From: Polaromonas sp. YR568
Lineage (GTDB): Bacteria; Pseudomonadota; Gammaproteobacteria; Burkholderiales; Burkholderiaceae_C
Reading direction: 5' to 3'
Length of the DNA: 64,000 nucleotides
Assembly (NCBI GenBank): GCA_945878995.1
Contig: CAMCUN010000011.1
Location: 1 to 64,000, forward strand
The notes under the pieces are model-generated. The model did not search any database. It saw only the letters and a list, made by a program, of their open reading frames with translations, and was not told the origin of the DNA. Positions 53,909 through 64,000 of the stretch are shown here, piece by piece; the first letter of the stretch is position 1, and each line of letters opens with the position of its first letter. Made by a program: the position numbers and the translations under genes.

Positions 53909-54709
53909 CTACCTTGTTGTCTGCTGTTTTTTACCGGGTGCGCTCACCGTGGTCACGCCGCGCAGCCGCAGCGCGTAACCATTGGGATAGCGCAGGTCGG
54001 CCGACTCGATGTTGCGGCCGAACCTGGAAGACGATTGACTGACCGTGGCCAAAAAGCGCCGGGTGCGCTGCTCAATCACGTCAATGTGACCCACGCCCAG
54101 CTCCAGCATGGCGCCGCTTTCCAGGCGCGCACGCCAACTTCCGCGACCTGTCAGCTCGAGTTGCACCAAAGGCGCGTCAAGCGAATCAAACAAGGGCGCC
54201 AGCAAGCGATAGACTTTGAGCACCTCGGATGCTTGCGCCTTTGGGCCATGCAAGCGCGGCAGATCTTCGGCCTCGACATCGCCTTCGTTGACCTCGAAGA
54301 CCTCGCCCTCGGTGTTGATCAAGCGGCTGCCCACTTCTGTGCCCCAAAAAGCCACGGCCTCGTGCTCCACCAGCTTCACCCGCAAGCGATCGGGAAACTC
54401 ACGCCGCACCTCGGCCAGGCGCACCCAGGGCACGGCCTCAAAGGCTTTGCGGGTCTGCACCAGGTCCAGCGTGAAAAAATTGCCCGTCAGCGTGTGCGCC
54501 ACATTGGCGCGCAGGGTCACCGGGTTGTTGTGCTGCAACTCGTTGTCAATGCGAATGGCCTCCAGGGTGAAGGCCGGCTGACTGACCAGCCATTTGCCCA
54601 CCAAGCCCAGCAGCAACACCCCGAACAGCAGCGCCAACACATGGGCGAGCCTGTCCATCAGCCGCACGTCCAGCGGCAAGGGCATGGCAAGGGCCGGGCT
54701 GCGCCTCAT
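53909..54709 (-). CDS. ftsQ: Cell division protein FtsQ
   Basis: Bitopic divisome protein, 266 residues. One N-terminal membrane helix ([20 protein letters not shown]) is followed by a POTRA-type region ([24 protein letters not shown]) and the FtsQ beta domain ([30 protein letters not shown]). It links FtsB/FtsL to the early divisome. The ATG overlaps the ddl stop (ATGA). Confidence 0.96.
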   Translation of the reverse strand: MRRSPALAMPLPLDVRLMDRLAHVLALLFGVLLLGLVGKWLVSQPAFTLEAIRIDNELQHNNPVTLRANVAHTLTGNFFTLDLVQTRKAFEAVPWVRLAEVRREFPDRLRVKLVEHEAVAFWGTEVGSRLINTEGEVFEVNEGDVEAEDLPRLHGPKAQASEVLKVYRLLAPLFDSLDAPLVQLELTGRGSWRARLESGAMLELGVGHIDVIEQRTRRFLATVSQSSSRFGRNIESADLRYPNGYALRLRGVTTVSAPGKKQQTTR

Positions 54710-55677
54710 GGGGCAGGCCTTTCATGGTCCAGGCTGGCATTGGCCAGCACGGCCAGGCACAGCTCTTCATACGACAGGCCCTGAGCCCGCGCCGACATGG
54801 GCACCAAAGAATGTCCGGTCATGCCGGGGGAAGTGTTCATCTCCAGCAGGTAGGGCCGGCGGCTGGCCGCATCAATCATCACGTCAGCCCTGGCCCAGCC
54901 CCGGCAGCCCAGGCTTGCAAAGGCCTTGAGCACCAGCTGGGCAATGGCCGCCTCTTCCCCGGGTGGCAGGCCAGAGGGCACCAGGTACTGCACCTCGTCG
55001 GTGAAGTACTTGTTTTGGTAGTCGTAGTTGCCGTCTGGGGCCATGATGCGGACGACGGGCAAGGCGCGGGCCTGGCCGCCTTCAACCAGCACCGGGCAGG
55101 TGACCTCATCGCCCTCAATGAATTGTTCGCACAGCACGTCTGCGTCCAGCAGGGCGGCACGGGCCACGGCCTCGGCCATGTCAGCGGCTTGGGTGACCTT
55201 GGTCAGGCCAAGGGAAGAGCCTTCGCGTGAGGGCTTGACGATGAGCGGCAGGCCCAGCTCGGCGGGTACGGCGGCCACGTCGGCTGCGCTGAAGTGGCCT
55301 TGCTTGAGCAGCACATAGCGCGGCGTGGGCAAGCCATCGGCCAGCCACAGGCGCTTGGTGGTGACCTTGTCAATGGCCACGCTGGACGCCATCACGCCCG
55401 AGCCGGTGTAGGGGATGCCCAGCAGCTCCAGCGCGCCTTGCACCGTACCGTCTTCGCCAAAGCGGCCATGCAAGGCAATAAAGCAGCGGGCAAAGCCTTC
55501 GCTTTGCAACTCGATCAGGGGGCGCTGGGCCGGGTCAAACGCATGCGCATCCACACCGCGTGAGCGCAGCGCTTTCAGCACGCCCCGGCCAGACAGCAGC
55601 GAGATCTCGCGCTCGGCCGACTGCCCACCCATGAGCACGACCACCTTGCCCAAGCTGGCGGGGGACACGGCGCTCAT
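54706..55677 (-). CDS. ddl: D-alanine--D-alanine ligase
   Basis: ATP-grasp enzyme that makes D-Ala-D-Ala for the peptidoglycan stem. 323 residues with [67 protein letters not shown] and the C-terminal [19 protein letters not shown]. Both ends overlap neighbours by 4 bp. This is the dcw-linked DdlB type. Confidence 0.97.
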   Translation of the reverse strand: MSAVSPASLGKVVVLMGGQSAEREISLLSGRGVLKALRSRGVDAHAFDPAQRPLIELQSEGFARCFIALHGRFGEDGTVQGALELLGIPYTGSGVMASSVAIDKVTTKRLWLADGLPTPRYVLLKQGHFSAADVAAVPAELGLPLIVKPSREGSSLGLTKVTQAADMAEAVARAALLDADVLCEQFIEGDEVTCPVLVEGGQARALPVVRIMAPDGNYDYQNKYFTDEVQYLVPSGLPPGEEAAIAQLVLKAFASLGCRGWARADVMIDAASRRPYLLEMNTSPGMTGHSLVPMSARAQGLSYEELCLAVLANASLDHERPAP

Positions 55678-57083
55678 GCAGCCTCCTTCGCCTGCAGCTC
55701 GACCACACGGCCAGCCGCCAGGCCAATGGAGCCTGCGCCCATGCAGATGACCACATCGCCGTCGCGTGCATTGTCCAAAATCGCCTGGGGCATGGCCTCT
55801 ATGGCGTCCACAAACACAGGTTCCAGCTTGCCGGCCACGCGCAGCGCGCGGGCCAAAGAGCGGCCATCGGCCGCCACCACAGGCGCCTCGCCGGCGGCAT
55901 ACACCTCCGACAACAGCACCGCATCGGCGCGGCCAATGACCTTGACGAAGTCTTCAAAGCAATCGCGCGTGCGGCTGTAGCGGTGGGGCTGAAAGGCCAG
56001 TACCAGCCGGCGGCCCGGAAAGGCGCCGCGCGCGGCCGCCAGCGTGGCAGCCATCTCCACCGGGTGATGGCCGTAGTCGTCAATCAAAGTGCAAGCCCCG
56101 CCTGTGGGCAACTGGACTTGGCCGTAGCGCTGAAAGCGCCTGCCCACACCGCGAAACTCCGCCAAGGCTTTTTGCACGGCGGCATCGGAGATGTCCAGCT
56201 CAACGGCAATGGCGATGGCGGCCAGGGCATTGAGCACGTTGTGCTCACCAGGCAGGTTCAGCACCACGGGCAGGTCGGGCAGGGTCACGCCGTTGCGGCG
56301 CTGCACCGTGAAGCTCATTTGTCCGTCCACATGGCGCAGATCGACGGCACGCACCTGGGCGCCCTCGTTCAATCCGTAGGTGGTGACGGGGCAAGACACC
56401 TGGGGCATGATGTCGCGCACGGCCGCATCGTCGGCGCACAGCACCGCCGTGCCGTAAAAAGGCATGCGGTGCAAAAAGTCCACAAAGGCCGACTTGAGCT
56501 TGGCAAAGTCGTGGCCGTAGGTTTCCATGTGGTCGGCGTCAATATTGGTGACCACCGCCATCACGGGCAAGAGGTTCAAGAACGAGGCGTCGGACTCGTC
56601 GGCTTCCACCACGATGTAGTCGCCCGAGCCCAGCTTGGCGTTGGCACCCGCGCTGTTCAGGCGCCCACCAATCACAAAAGTGGGGTCCAGCCCGGCCTCG
56701 GCCAGCACGCAAGCCACCAAGGAGGTGGTGGTGGTTTTGCCGTGGGTGCCGGCAATGGCGATGCCGCGCTTGAGGCGCATCAGCTCGGCCAGCATCAAGG
56801 CGCGGGGCACCACGGGAATGCGCTTGGCGCGCGCCTCTATCACCTCGGGGTTGTCGGCCTTGACGGCGGTGGAGGTGACCACGGCATCGACGCTGGTCAA
56901 GTTGCTGGTCGCGTGGCCCACAAAGGTGCGAATGCCCAGGCTGGCCAGGCGGCGCAGGGTGGCGCTGTCGGCCAAGTCAGAACCAGAGATGACGTAGCCC
57001 AGGTTGTGCAGCACCTCGGCAATGCCGGACATGCCCGAGCCGCCCAGGCCAATGAAATGAATGTGCTTGACGGCGTGTTTCAC
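55674..57083 (-). CDS. murC: UDP-N-acetylmuramate--L-alanine ligase
   Basis: Adds L-alanine to UDP-MurNAc in the cytoplasm. 469 residues: [25 protein letters not shown] (UDP-binding domain), [16 protein letters not shown] (P-loop), [17 protein letters not shown] and [18 protein letters not shown]. Length is typical. Start overlaps the murG stop and its stop overlaps the ddl start, both ATGA. Confidence 0.98.
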   Translation of the reverse strand: MKHAVKHIHFIGLGGSGMSGIAEVLHNLGYVISGSDLADSATLRRLASLGIRTFVGHATSNLTSVDAVVTSTAVKADNPEVIEARAKRIPVVPRALMLAELMRLKRGIAIAGTHGKTTTTSLVACVLAEAGLDPTFVIGGRLNSAGANAKLGSGDYIVVEADESDASFLNLLPVMAVVTNIDADHMETYGHDFAKLKSAFVDFLHRMPFYGTAVLCADDAAVRDIMPQVSCPVTTYGLNEGAQVRAVDLRHVDGQMSFTVQRRNGVTLPDLPVVLNLPGEHNVLNALAAIAIAVELDISDAAVQKALAEFRGVGRRFQRYGQVQLPTGGACTLIDDYGHHPVEMAATLAAARGAFPGRRLVLAFQPHRYSRTRDCFEDFVKVIGRADAVLLSEVYAAGEAPVVAADGRSLARALRVAGKLEPVFVDAIEAMPQAILDNARDGDVVICMGAGSIGLAAGRVVELQAKEAA

Positions 57084-58249
57084 GCGAGTTCCTCACAGGC
57101 CCGAACCACACGCTCGGTCGCCTCGGTTTTTTGAAGTTGTTGGGCCACCTCGGCCCGGCGCAGCAACTCGCTGCGGTCCAGGCCCTGCAGCATCTGCGCG
57201 AGTTGCTGGGCGCTCAATGTGTCTTGGGGCAGCAGCCAGCCGCCACCGGCATCCACCAAAAACCGGGCGTTGCTGGTTTGGTGGTCGTCCACCGCGTGGG
57301 GGAAAGGCACGAACATGGCGGCAGCGCCTACGGCGGCGATTTCAGTCACGGTGGAGGCACCAGCACGGCAAATCACCACATCGGCATCTGCAAATGCTTG
57401 GGCGGTGTCCTCTATAAAGGGGGTGAGCTCGGCGTCTATACCGGCAGCCAAATAACTGGCGCGCAGCGCGTCAATGTGGCGGGCGCCGCTTTGGTGCAGC
57501 ACCTGCGGGCGCTCGGCCGCTGGCATCAAGGCCAGGGCTTGGGGCACCAGCGTGTTGAGCGCTTGCGCGCCCAAGCTGCCGCCGACCACCAACACTTTGA
57601 GCGGGCCGCTGCGGGCCGCAAAACGCTGGGCAGGTGCAGGCTGCGACACAAAGGCCGGGCGCAGCGGGTTACCCACCCACTCGGCTTTGGGGAGCACTTT
57701 GGGAAAGGCCGTGAAGACGCGGTCGGCGAGGGCCGCCAGCACCCGGTTGGCCAGACCCGCCACCGAGTTTTGCTCGTGCAGCACCAGGGGCTTGCCCAGC
57801 AACACGCCCATCATGCCACCCGGAAAGCTGATGTAGCCACCCAGGCCCAGCACCACGTTGGGCTGCACGCGGCGCACCACCTGCAGACTTTGCCAAAACG
57901 CTTGCAAGAGGCGCAGTGGCAGCAAGGCCAGTGTGACCGGGCCTTTGCCGCGCAAGCCACCAAAGGCAATGGCGTCAAAGGCAATGCCGCGCGCGGGCAC
58001 CAACTGGCTCTCCATGCTGGGCTGGCCGGGCCGGCCCTGTCCCCCCAGCCAATGCACACGCCAGCCGCGCTCTTGCAAGGCTTGGGCCACGGCCAGACCA
58101 GGAAAAATATGGCCGCCGGTGCCGCCGGCCATGATCAAGGCGCAACGGATGTGAGCCCCCACGCTCGGCACTGCGTGTCCTTCGCTGCCCCCCGAGGGGG
58201 CGCGAGCTTGCTTGGGGCGGCCCGGCGCTGCGCTCGTGTGAACAGTCAT
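57080..58249 (-). CDS. murG: UDP-N-acetylglucosamine--lipid I GlcNAc transferase
   Basis: Peripheral membrane glycosyltransferase that converts lipid I to lipid II. 389 residues, with [46 protein letters not shown] and [15 protein letters not shown]. The glycine loop starts at residue 40, about 30 residues later than usual. The extra N-terminus is encoded by a palindromic GC-rich repeat (58158-58222). The ATG at 58249 overlaps the ftsW stop; a GTG at 58162 would give the normal length and cannot be excluded. Confidence 0.95.
   Translation of the reverse strand: MTVHTSAAPGRPKQARAPSGGSEGHAVPSVGAHIRCALIMAGGTGGHIFPGLAVAQALQERGWRVHWLGGQGRPGQPSMESQLVPARGIAFDAIAFGGLRGKGPVTLALLPLRLLQAFWQSLQVVRRVQPNVVLGLGGYISFPGGMMGVLLGKPLVLHEQNSVAGLANRVLAALADRVFTAFPKVLPKAEWVGNPLRPAFVSQPAPAQRFAARSGPLKVLVVGGSLGAQALNTLVPQALALMPAAERPQVLHQSGARHIDALRASYLAAGIDAELTPFIEDTAQAFADADVVICRAGASTVTEIAAVGAAAMFVPFPHAVDDHQTSNARFLVDAGGGWLLPQDTLSAQQLAQMLQGLDRSELLRRAEVAQQLQKTEATERVVRACEELA
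58158..58222. repeat. GC-rich palindromic repeat within the 5' end of murG
   Basis: GCCCCC (58187-58192) and GGGGGC (58196-58201) pair around CGA, inside a longer imperfect palindrome (CCCCCACGCTCGG, CTTCGCTGC, GCGCGAGC, TTGCTTGGGGCGG). From memory, similar elements are scattered in intergenic regions of Comamonadaceae genomes. On the murG strand it is read as [20 protein letters not shown]. Confidence 0.7.
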
Positions 58250-59508
58250 ACACGCCCCCCGGTTTGAATGATGCGGTTTTCATGGTCTATGCGCAGCACC
58301 ACGGCCAGCGCCACCAAATTCATCATGATGGCCGAGCCGCCGTAACTCATGAGCGGCAGGGTCAGGCCCTTGGTGGGCAGCGCGCCCAGGTTCACGCCCA
58401 TGTTGATGAAGGCTTGAAAGCCTATCCAAATGCCCACCCCTTGGGCCACCAGGCCAGAAAACAAGCAGTTCATGGCCACGGCCTGGCGGCCAATGTGCAT
58501 GATGCGGCGGGTCATCCAGAGGAACAGCGCAATCACCAGCAGCACACCGATCAAGCCAAATTCTTCGCCAATCACAGCCAACAAAAAGTCGGTGTGGGCC
58601 TCGGGCAGCCAGTGCAATTTTTCAATGCTGCCGCCCAAGCCAACGCCTGAGAACTCACCCCGCCCGAAGGCGATGAGCGAATGCGACAACTGGTAGCCTT
58701 TGCCGATGGCATGCTCCTCGGACCAGGGGTCCAGATAGGCAAAGATGCGTTCACGCCGCCAGGGGCTGGCTGCCACCATGGCCGAAAATGCGCCCATCAC
58801 GATGGTGGCAATGAAAAAGAACATGCGGGCATTGACGCCACCCAAAAACAAGATGCCCATGGCGATGACGGCAATCACCATGAAGGCACCCATGTCGGGC
58901 TCGGCCAGCAGCAGCATGCCCACCACGCCCACGGCCACCCCCATGGGCAGCACCGCGCGAAAAAAGCGCTCTTTGACCTCCATCTTGCGCACCATGTAGT
59001 CGGCCGCATACAAGAGGGTGGCGAATTTGGCGAGCTCAGATGGCTGAAAGTTAAACGCACCCAGCGAGATCCAGCGGCGCGCCCCATTCACGCCCTTGCC
59101 AATAAAGGGCAGGAGCACCAGCACCAACAGCGCCAGCGAGGCGATGAACAGCCAAGGTGCCAGCCTTTCCCAGGTGGACATGGGCACCTGAAAGGCCAAA
59201 GCCGCCACCACCAGCGCCACGCCCAGCGAGAACACATGCCGCACCAAAAAATGCGTGTGGGCATAGCGCGAAAACTTGGGGTTGTCGGGCATGGCCACAG
59301 AGGCCGAATACACCATCACCAAGCCCCACAGCAGCAAGGTGGCGGCCACCCAGACCAGCGCCTGGTCAAAGCCGAGCAAACGCACGGGGTTAGTTGCGTT
59401 CATGACCCGGCCCGGCCGGCCGATGCGCACGGGCAAAGGCTCTCTGCCCGGGGCGGCCAACTTGCCAAACAGCCCACCCAAGCGCATGAACCAGGTGCTT
59501 GGAGTCAC
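58246..59508 (-). CDS. ftsW: Lipid II polymerase / cell division protein FtsW (SEDS family)
   Basis: Integral membrane glycosyltransferase of the divisome. 420 residues from a GTG at 59508 that overlaps the murD stop (GTGA). The first ~40 residues are cytoplasmic. SEDS features include [32 protein letters not shown]-type sequence ([21 protein letters not shown]), [28 protein letters not shown] and a C-terminal [17 protein letters not shown]. The catalytic-type aspartate lies in [20 protein letters not shown] second in-frame start at [11 protein letters not shown] would shorten it. Confidence 0.96.
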   Translation of the reverse strand: MTPSTWFMRLGGLFGKLAAPGREPLPVRIGRPGRVMNATNPVRLLGFDQALVWVAATLLLWGLVMVYSASVAMPDNPKFSRYAHTHFLVRHVFSLGVALVVAALAFQVPMSTWERLAPWLFIASLALLVLVLLPFIGKGVNGARRWISLGAFNFQPSELAKFATLLYAADYMVRKMEVKERFFRAVLPMGVAVGVVGMLLLAEPDMGAFMVIAVIAMGILFLGGVNARMFFFIATIVMGAFSAMVAASPWRRERIFAYLDPWSEEHAIGKGYQLSHSLIAFGRGEFSGVGLGGSIEKLHWLPEAHTDFLLAVIGEEFGLIGVLLVIALFLWMTRRIMHIGRQAVAMNCLFSGLVAQGVGIWIGFQAFINMGVNLGALPTKGLTLPLMSYGGSAIMMNLVALAVVLRIDHENRIIQTGGRV

Positions 59509-61211
59509 AGCATCACCCCCTGGTCTTGCGCCAAGTCGCTCACGGCCTCGCAAAACACTTGGGCGCGGTGGCCGTAGTTGTCAAACATGTCAAAGCTGGC
59601 GCAAGCAGGCGAGAGCAGCACGGCGTCACCGGCCTGGGCCATTTCAAAGGCCAGTCGAGTGGCCTCGACCATGGTGCTGGCGTCTAGCACGGGCACGCCA
59701 CAGAGGGCCACCGCTTGGCGAATCAGCGGCGCGTCTTGGCCGATCAGCACCGCGCCCCGGCCAAAGCGCGCCAAGGGCGCGGCCAAGGGGCTGAAATCTT
59801 GGCCCTTGCCTTGGCCGCCCAAGATCACCACCACCCGGCGCTCGGCGCCCAGGCCGGCCAGGGCGGCCACGGTGGCGCCCACGTTGGTGCCCTTGCTGTC
59901 GTCAAAAAATTCAATGTCTTCCAAAATCAGCACGGGCTCCACACGGTGGGGCTCGCCTCGGTACTCGCGCAGGCCGTGCAACATGGGTGCCAGGGCACAA
60001 CCGGCGGCAGTGGCCAAGGCCAGCGCGGCCAGCACGTTGCTGGCGTTGTGGCGCCCGCGTATGCGCAGCGCGTCCACCGGCATCAGGCGCTGGATGTAAA
60101 GCTCGAGCTCTTCGCCCTTTTTGCGCTTGATGGTTTCGTCCGCCTCGTTGGCGCGCACCAACCAGGTCATGCCGTTGACGGTTTCCAGGCCCCAGTCGCC
60201 CGGCCGCGTGGGCTGCTCCAGGCCAAATGTCTGGTGGGCCCGCACATAAGGCGCGCGCGGCTTGCCCTTGACGGGCACGGGCTCAGGCAACTGGGCCATC
60301 ACGCGCGGGTCGTCGCGGTTGAGCACCATCACCGCACGCTCACCATAAATGCGGCCCTTGGCAGCGGCATAGGCGTTCATGTCGCCGTGCCAGTCCAAGT
60401 GGTCTTGGCTGAGGTTGAGCACGGTGGCCGCCGTGGGCTCAAAGTCGCTGACCTCGTCGAGTTGGAAGCTAGACAGCTCCAGCACCCACACCTCAGGCAG
60501 CTCCTTGTGGTCCAAGGCTGCAGACAAAGTGTCCAGCAGCGTGGGGCCAATGTTGCCCGCCACAGCCACCCGCTTGCCAGCGCGCTGCACCAGCTGGCCT
60601 GTGAGCGAGGTCACGGTGGTTTTGCCGTTGGTGCCAGTCACCGCCAAGACCTTGGGCCGGTAGCCTGACTCGGGCGGCGGGGGCGGCGCAATCAGCGTGA
60701 GCGGGGCATCGTCCTCGTCTGCGGGCTCGGTCTCATCGGTCTGGACTTGAGCCAGCTCATCAAGGGCCCCATCTTGCGGGTCCGCTGGCAGCGCTGCTTG
60801 TGTCTCATGCTCGCTCACCGCTTGAGCCGCCTGTGGCTGGGCATCAGTGACTGGCTCGGACTCTGGCTCAGCATGGGCCAGCTCGTGCAAAGCCTGGGCA
60901 AACAGCGTGAGCTCATTGCCGCACACCACCCCTTGGGCGCGTGCAGCTTGCATCAGTGGCGCCACCTCGGCGGGTGACAAACCAGGGCTTTTGTAGACGG
61001 CCTGCTGGCCTTGCAGCAGCTCGGCCGCCAAGGGGCCGGCCACAAAGCGCACACCGGGCAACTCTTGGCGCAAAGCGGCCAGCTGCGGCGGCGCTTCTCG
61101 GGTGTCGGCCACGCTCACCTGGGCACCGCAGCGCACGCACCAACGCGCCAGCGCCAGACCCGACAGGCCCAGCCCCAGCACCAGCACGTGTTGACCTTGC
61201 AGCTGTTTCAT
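59505..61211 (-). CDS. murD: UDP-N-acetylmuramoyl-L-alanine--D-glutamate ligase with an acidic interdomain insert
   Basis: Adds D-glutamate to UDP-MurNAc-L-Ala. 568 residues against the usual ~450. It starts [20 protein letters not shown]. The P-loop [12 protein letters not shown] is at about residue 191, when about 110-120 is usual. Between them (about residues 113-185) lies an acidic, Gln/Glu/Pro-rich low-complexity stretch ending in a proline run. Later blocks [10 protein letters not shown] and [11 protein letters not shown] are normal. The ATG overlaps the mraY stop. The insert is probably a flexible loop at the domain 1-2 hinge. Confidence 0.95.
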   Translation of the reverse strand: MKQLQGQHVLVLGLGLSGLALARWCVRCGAQVSVADTREAPPQLAALRQELPGVRFVAGPLAAELLQGQQAVYKSPGLSPAEVAPLMQAARAQGVVCGNELTLFAQALHELAHAEPESEPVTDAQPQAAQAVSEHETQAALPADPQDGALDELAQVQTDETEPADEDDAPLTLIAPPPPPESGYRPKVLAVTGTNGKTTVTSLTGQLVQRAGKRVAVAGNIGPTLLDTLSAALDHKELPEVWVLELSSFQLDEVSDFEPTAATVLNLSQDHLDWHGDMNAYAAAKGRIYGERAVMVLNRDDPRVMAQLPEPVPVKGKPRAPYVRAHQTFGLEQPTRPGDWGLETVNGMTWLVRANEADETIKRKKGEELELYIQRLMPVDALRIRGRHNASNVLAALALATAAGCALAPMLHGLREYRGEPHRVEPVLILEDIEFFDDSKGTNVGATVAALAGLGAERRVVVILGGQGKGQDFSPLAAPLARFGRGAVLIGQDAPLIRQAVALCGVPVLDASTMVEATRLAFEMAQAGDAVLLSPACASFDMFDNYGHRAQVFCEAVSDLAQDQGVML

Positions 61212-62386
61212 CTGAGTTTCAAGGTGGACAGGCCCAAGAGGCACAGCAGCATGGTGATGATCCAAAAGCGCACGACCACCTGCGTTTCTTTCCAGCCGCT
61301 CTTTTCAAAGTGGTGGTGCAAGGGCGCCATCTTGAAGATGCGGCGGCCCTCGCCGTATTTCTTTTTGGTGTACTTGAAGTACATCACCTGGCCCATGACC
61401 GACAGCGCCTCCACCACAAAGATGCCGCCCATGATGGCCAGCACAATCTCTTGGCGCACGATCACGGCAATGGTGCCTAATGCGCCGCCCAAGGCCAGCG
61501 CCCCCACGTCGCCCATGAACACCTGGGCCGGGTGGGTGTTGAACCACAAGAACGCCAGGCCCGCGCCGGCCATGGCTGCGCAAAAAATCAGCAACTCGCC
61601 CGCACCGGGGATGTAGGGCAAAAAGAGGTACTTTGAAAACACCGAGCTGCCGGTGACATACGCAAACACGCCCAGGGCCGAGCCCACCATCACCACCGGC
61701 ATGATGGCCAGGCCGTCCAGGCCGTCAGTCAGGTTGACCGCGTTGCTCGCGCCCACAATCACCAAATAGGTCAGGATCACAAAGCCCAACACACCCAGTG
61801 GGTAGCTGACCTCTTTGAAGAAGGGCAGCATCAGGCCGGCCTTGGGCGGCAAGTTCACGTCAAAGCCCGAGCCCACCCAGTTCAAGAACAGCTCCATCAC
61901 CCGGGCGTTGGAGCTCTCGGAGATGCTGAACACCAGGTAGAGCGCGGCCAGCAGGCCGACCAGGGATTGCCACAGGTATTTTTCACGCGAGGGCATGCCC
62001 TCAGGGTCCTTGCGCACCACCTTGCGCCAGTCGTCAGCCCAGCCAATGGCGCCAAAGCCCAGGGTCACGATCAGCACAATCCAAACAAAGCGGTTTGACA
62101 GGTCAAACCACAGCAGTGTCGAGATGGCGATGGCCAGCAAAATCAACACCCCACCCATGGTGGGTGTGCCGCTTTTGACCAGGTGGGTTTCCATGCCGTA
62201 GCCGCGCACGGGCTGGCCAATTTTGAGCGCCGTCAAGCGCCGAATCACCCAGGGGCCAGCGGCCAGGCCAATGAGCAGCGCCGTCATGGCGGCCATCACG
62301 GCGCGAAAGGTCAGGTACTGAAAGACCCTGAAAAACCCGAACTCGGGCGACAGGCCTTGCAGCCACTGGGCCAAGCTCAAGAGCAT
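61208..62386 (-). CDS. mraY: Phospho-N-acetylmuramoyl-pentapeptide transferase
   Basis: Membrane enzyme that makes lipid I from UDP-MurNAc-pentapeptide and undecaprenyl phosphate. 392 residues with about ten membrane helices. Signature stretches are [14 protein letters not shown], the Asp pair in [39 protein letters not shown] and [12 protein letters not shown]. The ATG at 62386 lies 10 bp inside the end of murF. Confidence 0.98.
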   Translation of the reverse strand: MLLSLAQWLQGLSPEFGFFRVFQYLTFRAVMAAMTALLIGLAAGPWVIRRLTALKIGQPVRGYGMETHLVKSGTPTMGGVLILLAIAISTLLWFDLSNRFVWIVLIVTLGFGAIGWADDWRKVVRKDPEGMPSREKYLWQSLVGLLAALYLVFSISESSNARVMELFLNWVGSGFDVNLPPKAGLMLPFFKEVSYPLGVLGFVILTYLVIVGASNAVNLTDGLDGLAIMPVVMVGSALGVFAYVTGSSVFSKYLFLPYIPGAGELLIFCAAMAGAGLAFLWFNTHPAQVFMGDVGALALGGALGTIAVIVRQEIVLAIMGGIFVVEALSVMGQVMYFKYTKKKYGEGRRIFKMAPLHHHFEKSGWKETQVVVRFWIITMLLCLLGLSTLKLR

Positions 62387-63774
62387 GAGGCCTCCATGTT
62401 GTGGTGTGCGCTCAGCGCGGTGATGGCCTGCACCACCCGCTCCATGCGCATGAATCGGGACCCCTTGACCAGCACGCTGGCGGGGCCAGGCAGTTGCTGC
62501 AGCACGGCGGCCAGCAAGGCCTCTACATTGGCAAAGTGCTGCGCACGCGCAAAGGCGGGCAGCGCGTGGCGCATCAGCTCGCCGCTGCACAGCAGCTGAT
62601 CAATGCCACGCGCCTGGGCGTAAGCCCCGGCCTCGGCATGAAAGGCCGGACCTTGCTCGCCCACCTCGCCCATGTCACCCAACACCAGCAGGCGCGGGCC
62701 TGGCAATTCGGCCAACACGTCAATGGCCGCGCGCACAGAGTCTGGGTTGGCGTTGTAGCTGTCGTCAATCAGCGTGAGCGTGCGCTCGGGGGTGGCAGCC
62801 AGGCGCACAGTGAGCGCGCGTGAGCGGCCCTTGACGGGCTCAAATTGGGCCAAGCCCTGCGCAATGGCGGCCAAGGGAATCTGAGCGGCCAGCGCGCAAG
62901 CGGCGGCGGCCAAGGCGTTTTTGACGTTGTGGCGACCGGCCACCTCCAGCGCAAAGTTCAAATCGCCCGCAGGCGTGCGGGCCCGCACCTGCCAGCCCGA
63001 ACCCTGCCAAGTGGCTTGGGCGGTGAGGTCGGCCTCGGTATCCAAGGCAAAGGTGAGCACGCGGCGTGCGCCAGCGAGCTCGCGCCACAGCGGGGTGTGC
63101 TCATCGTCCGCCGGGAACACGGCCACGCCATGCTCAGGCAGGACCGAGATGACGCTGCCGTTCTCGCGGGCCACGGCCTGCACCGTGGCCATGAATTCCA
63201 GGTGTTCGCGCTGGGCGTTGTTGACCAGGGCCACCGTGGGTTGGGCCATGTGGGCCAGGCCTGCAATCTCGCCCGGGTGGTTCATGCCCAGCTCGACCAC
63301 GGCCAAGCGGTGGTGCTCGCGCAGGCGCAGCAAGGTCAGCGGCACGCCAATGTCGTTGTTGAAGTTGCCCTGGGTGGCCAAGGCAGCTTCCCCCGCGTGG
63401 GCACGCAAGATGGACGCCACCATTTGCGTGACGGTCGTTTTGCCGTTGCTGCCGGTCACGGCAATCAGGGCCAAGTTCATGCGGGCGCGCCAGCCGCGTG
63501 CCCATTGACCCAGCGCCAGCCGGGTGTCGGCCACCTCCACCCCGGGCAAACCTGCGGCGGCCAGCCCGCGCTCGGCCAAGGCAGCAGAGGCCCCCGCAGC
63601 TTGGGCTTGGGCCAAAAAGTCGTGGGCATCAAATCGCTCGCCACGCAAGGCCACAAACACATCGCCGGGCTGCAAGCTGCGGGTGTCGGTGTTCACGCGG
63701 TGCAGCCGCACCCGCTCATCACCGACCAAGCGCGAGCCCGGCAAGAGTTGGTGCAGCTGGGCCACGTTCATCAT
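62377..63774 (-). CDS. murF: UDP-MurNAc-tripeptide--D-alanyl-D-alanine ligase
   Basis: Adds D-Ala-D-Ala to complete the pentapeptide. 465 residues: the N-terminal uridine-binding domain ([24 protein letters not shown]), the P-loop [30 protein letters not shown] and the C-terminal [17 protein letters not shown] and [13 protein letters not shown]. Two consecutive ATGs (63774, 63771) begin the frame, and the second overlaps the murE stop. Length normal. Confidence 0.97.
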   Translation of the reverse strand: MMNVAQLHQLLPGSRLVGDERVRLHRVNTDTRSLQPGDVFVALRGERFDAHDFLAQAQAAGASAALAERGLAAAGLPGVEVADTRLALGQWARGWRARMNLALIAVTGSNGKTTVTQMVASILRAHAGEAALATQGNFNNDIGVPLTLLRLREHHRLAVVELGMNHPGEIAGLAHMAQPTVALVNNAQREHLEFMATVQAVARENGSVISVLPEHGVAVFPADDEHTPLWRELAGARRVLTFALDTEADLTAQATWQGSGWQVRARTPAGDLNFALEVAGRHNVKNALAAAACALAAQIPLAAIAQGLAQFEPVKGRSRALTVRLAATPERTLTLIDDSYNANPDSVRAAIDVLAELPGPRLLVLGDMGEVGEQGPAFHAEAGAYAQARGIDQLLCSGELMRHALPAFARAQHFANVEALLAAVLQQLPGPASVLVKGSRFMRMERVVQAITALSAHHNMEASCS

Positions 63775-64000
63775 GCGGCCACCCCTTGTGGGCTGCGCAG
63801 CTGCAAACCGGCCAGGGCGTGCTCGCGGTCTGAAAAAGGCAGGCGCTTGCCCTGCAACTCTTGAAAGGCCTCATGGCCTTTGCCCGCCAGCAGCACCACG
63901 TCGGCTGGGTCGGCTTGCCGCAATGCCTGGGAAATGGCTTGAGCGCGATCAGCCACCAACTGGGCCTGGGCTGGGCGCTGCAGGCCAGCGGCCATGGCCT
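63771..64000 (-). CDS. murE: UDP-MurNAc-L-Ala-D-Glu--diaminopimelate ligase, 3' end only
   Basis: The last ~76 residues of a Mur ligase: DRAQAISQALRQADPADVVL, LAGKGHEAFQELQGKRLPFS and DREHALAGLQ. The AGKGHE and PFSDRE patterns mark the MurE C-terminal domain. The gene continues beyond the right edge. Its position directly before murF and its ATGA junction agree with the dcw order. Confidence 0.95.
   Translation of the reverse strand, partial: AMAAGLQRPAQAQLVADRAQAISQALRQADPADVVLLAGKGHEAFQELQGKRLPFSDREHALAGLQLRSPQGVAA

Overview
The window is chromosomal DNA of a high-GC Gram-negative bacterium, most likely a betaproteobacterium of the order Burkholderiales and close to the Comamonadaceae. The grounds are the gene content (heterotetrameric sarcosine oxidase, TTT/Bug-type solute receptors, the five-step HutF/HutG histidine route), the canonical dcw cell-wall and division cluster ending in lpxC, and a GC-rich palindromic repeat of a kind I associate with that family. 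The genus cannot be fixed from this sequence. I saw no rRNA or tRNA genes, no CRISPR array and no complete prophage or transposon.

Region 1 (1-13.5 kb) is a histidine-utilisation locus. hutU runs leftward. hutC, hutD, hutI, hutG, hutF, a Rieske oxygenase and hutH run rightward with mostly overlapping reading frames. Head to head with hutH lies a leftward four-gene sarcosine-oxidase-type operon (soxB-soxD-soxA-soxG). The Rieske gene overlaps hutH by 4 bp, and a HutC-like palindrome is present both at hutU/hutC and at the 5' end of soxB. Together these suggest one regulon that strips N-methyl groups from a methylated histidine, possibly hercynine, and then burns the histidine to glutamate. This is inference, and it is the strongest candidate here for an undescribed pathway.

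Region 2 (13.6-24.3 kb) holds an amino-acid-type ABC transporter and a run of catabolic genes of unknown substrate: creatininase-fold hydrolase, GST, PhnZ-like HD protein, AhpD-like protein, Baeyer-Villiger-type monooxygenase, maleate-isomerase-like protein and a NIPSNAP protein. An aldehyde dehydrogenase and pyroglutamyl peptidase follow.

Region 3 (24.3-36.3 kb) is accessory. Two LuxR-type regulator genes face outward around a segment bounded by two pairs of diverged direct repeats. Between them lie an esterase, amidohydrolase, CoA-transferase, acyl-CoA dehydrogenase, solute receptor, aldo/keto reductase and a racemase-fold protein lacking both usual cysteines. Fragments of a transposase, a receptor, a cupredoxin, a HipB-like antitoxin and an AlbA_2 protein lie around them.

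Region 4 (36.4-45 kb) contains a compact leftward operon encoding a degenerate cyclase/TolB/TPR protein, a vanadium-haloperoxidase/PAP2-type protein with a Gly-Gly-Ser tail at its N-terminus, and a subtilisin-like protease. A large lipoprotein, two small exported proteins and an orphan ribbon-helix-helix protein follow.

Region 5 (45-64 kb) is housekeeping: yqiA-like esterase, RNase II-type nuclease, mtgA, ruvC, an SDR, a 58-residue membrane protein, lpxC, and leftward ftsZ-ftsA-ftsQ-ddl-murC-murG-ftsW-murD-mraY-murF-murE. From murE to ftsQ the genes overlap, almost all by 4 bp.
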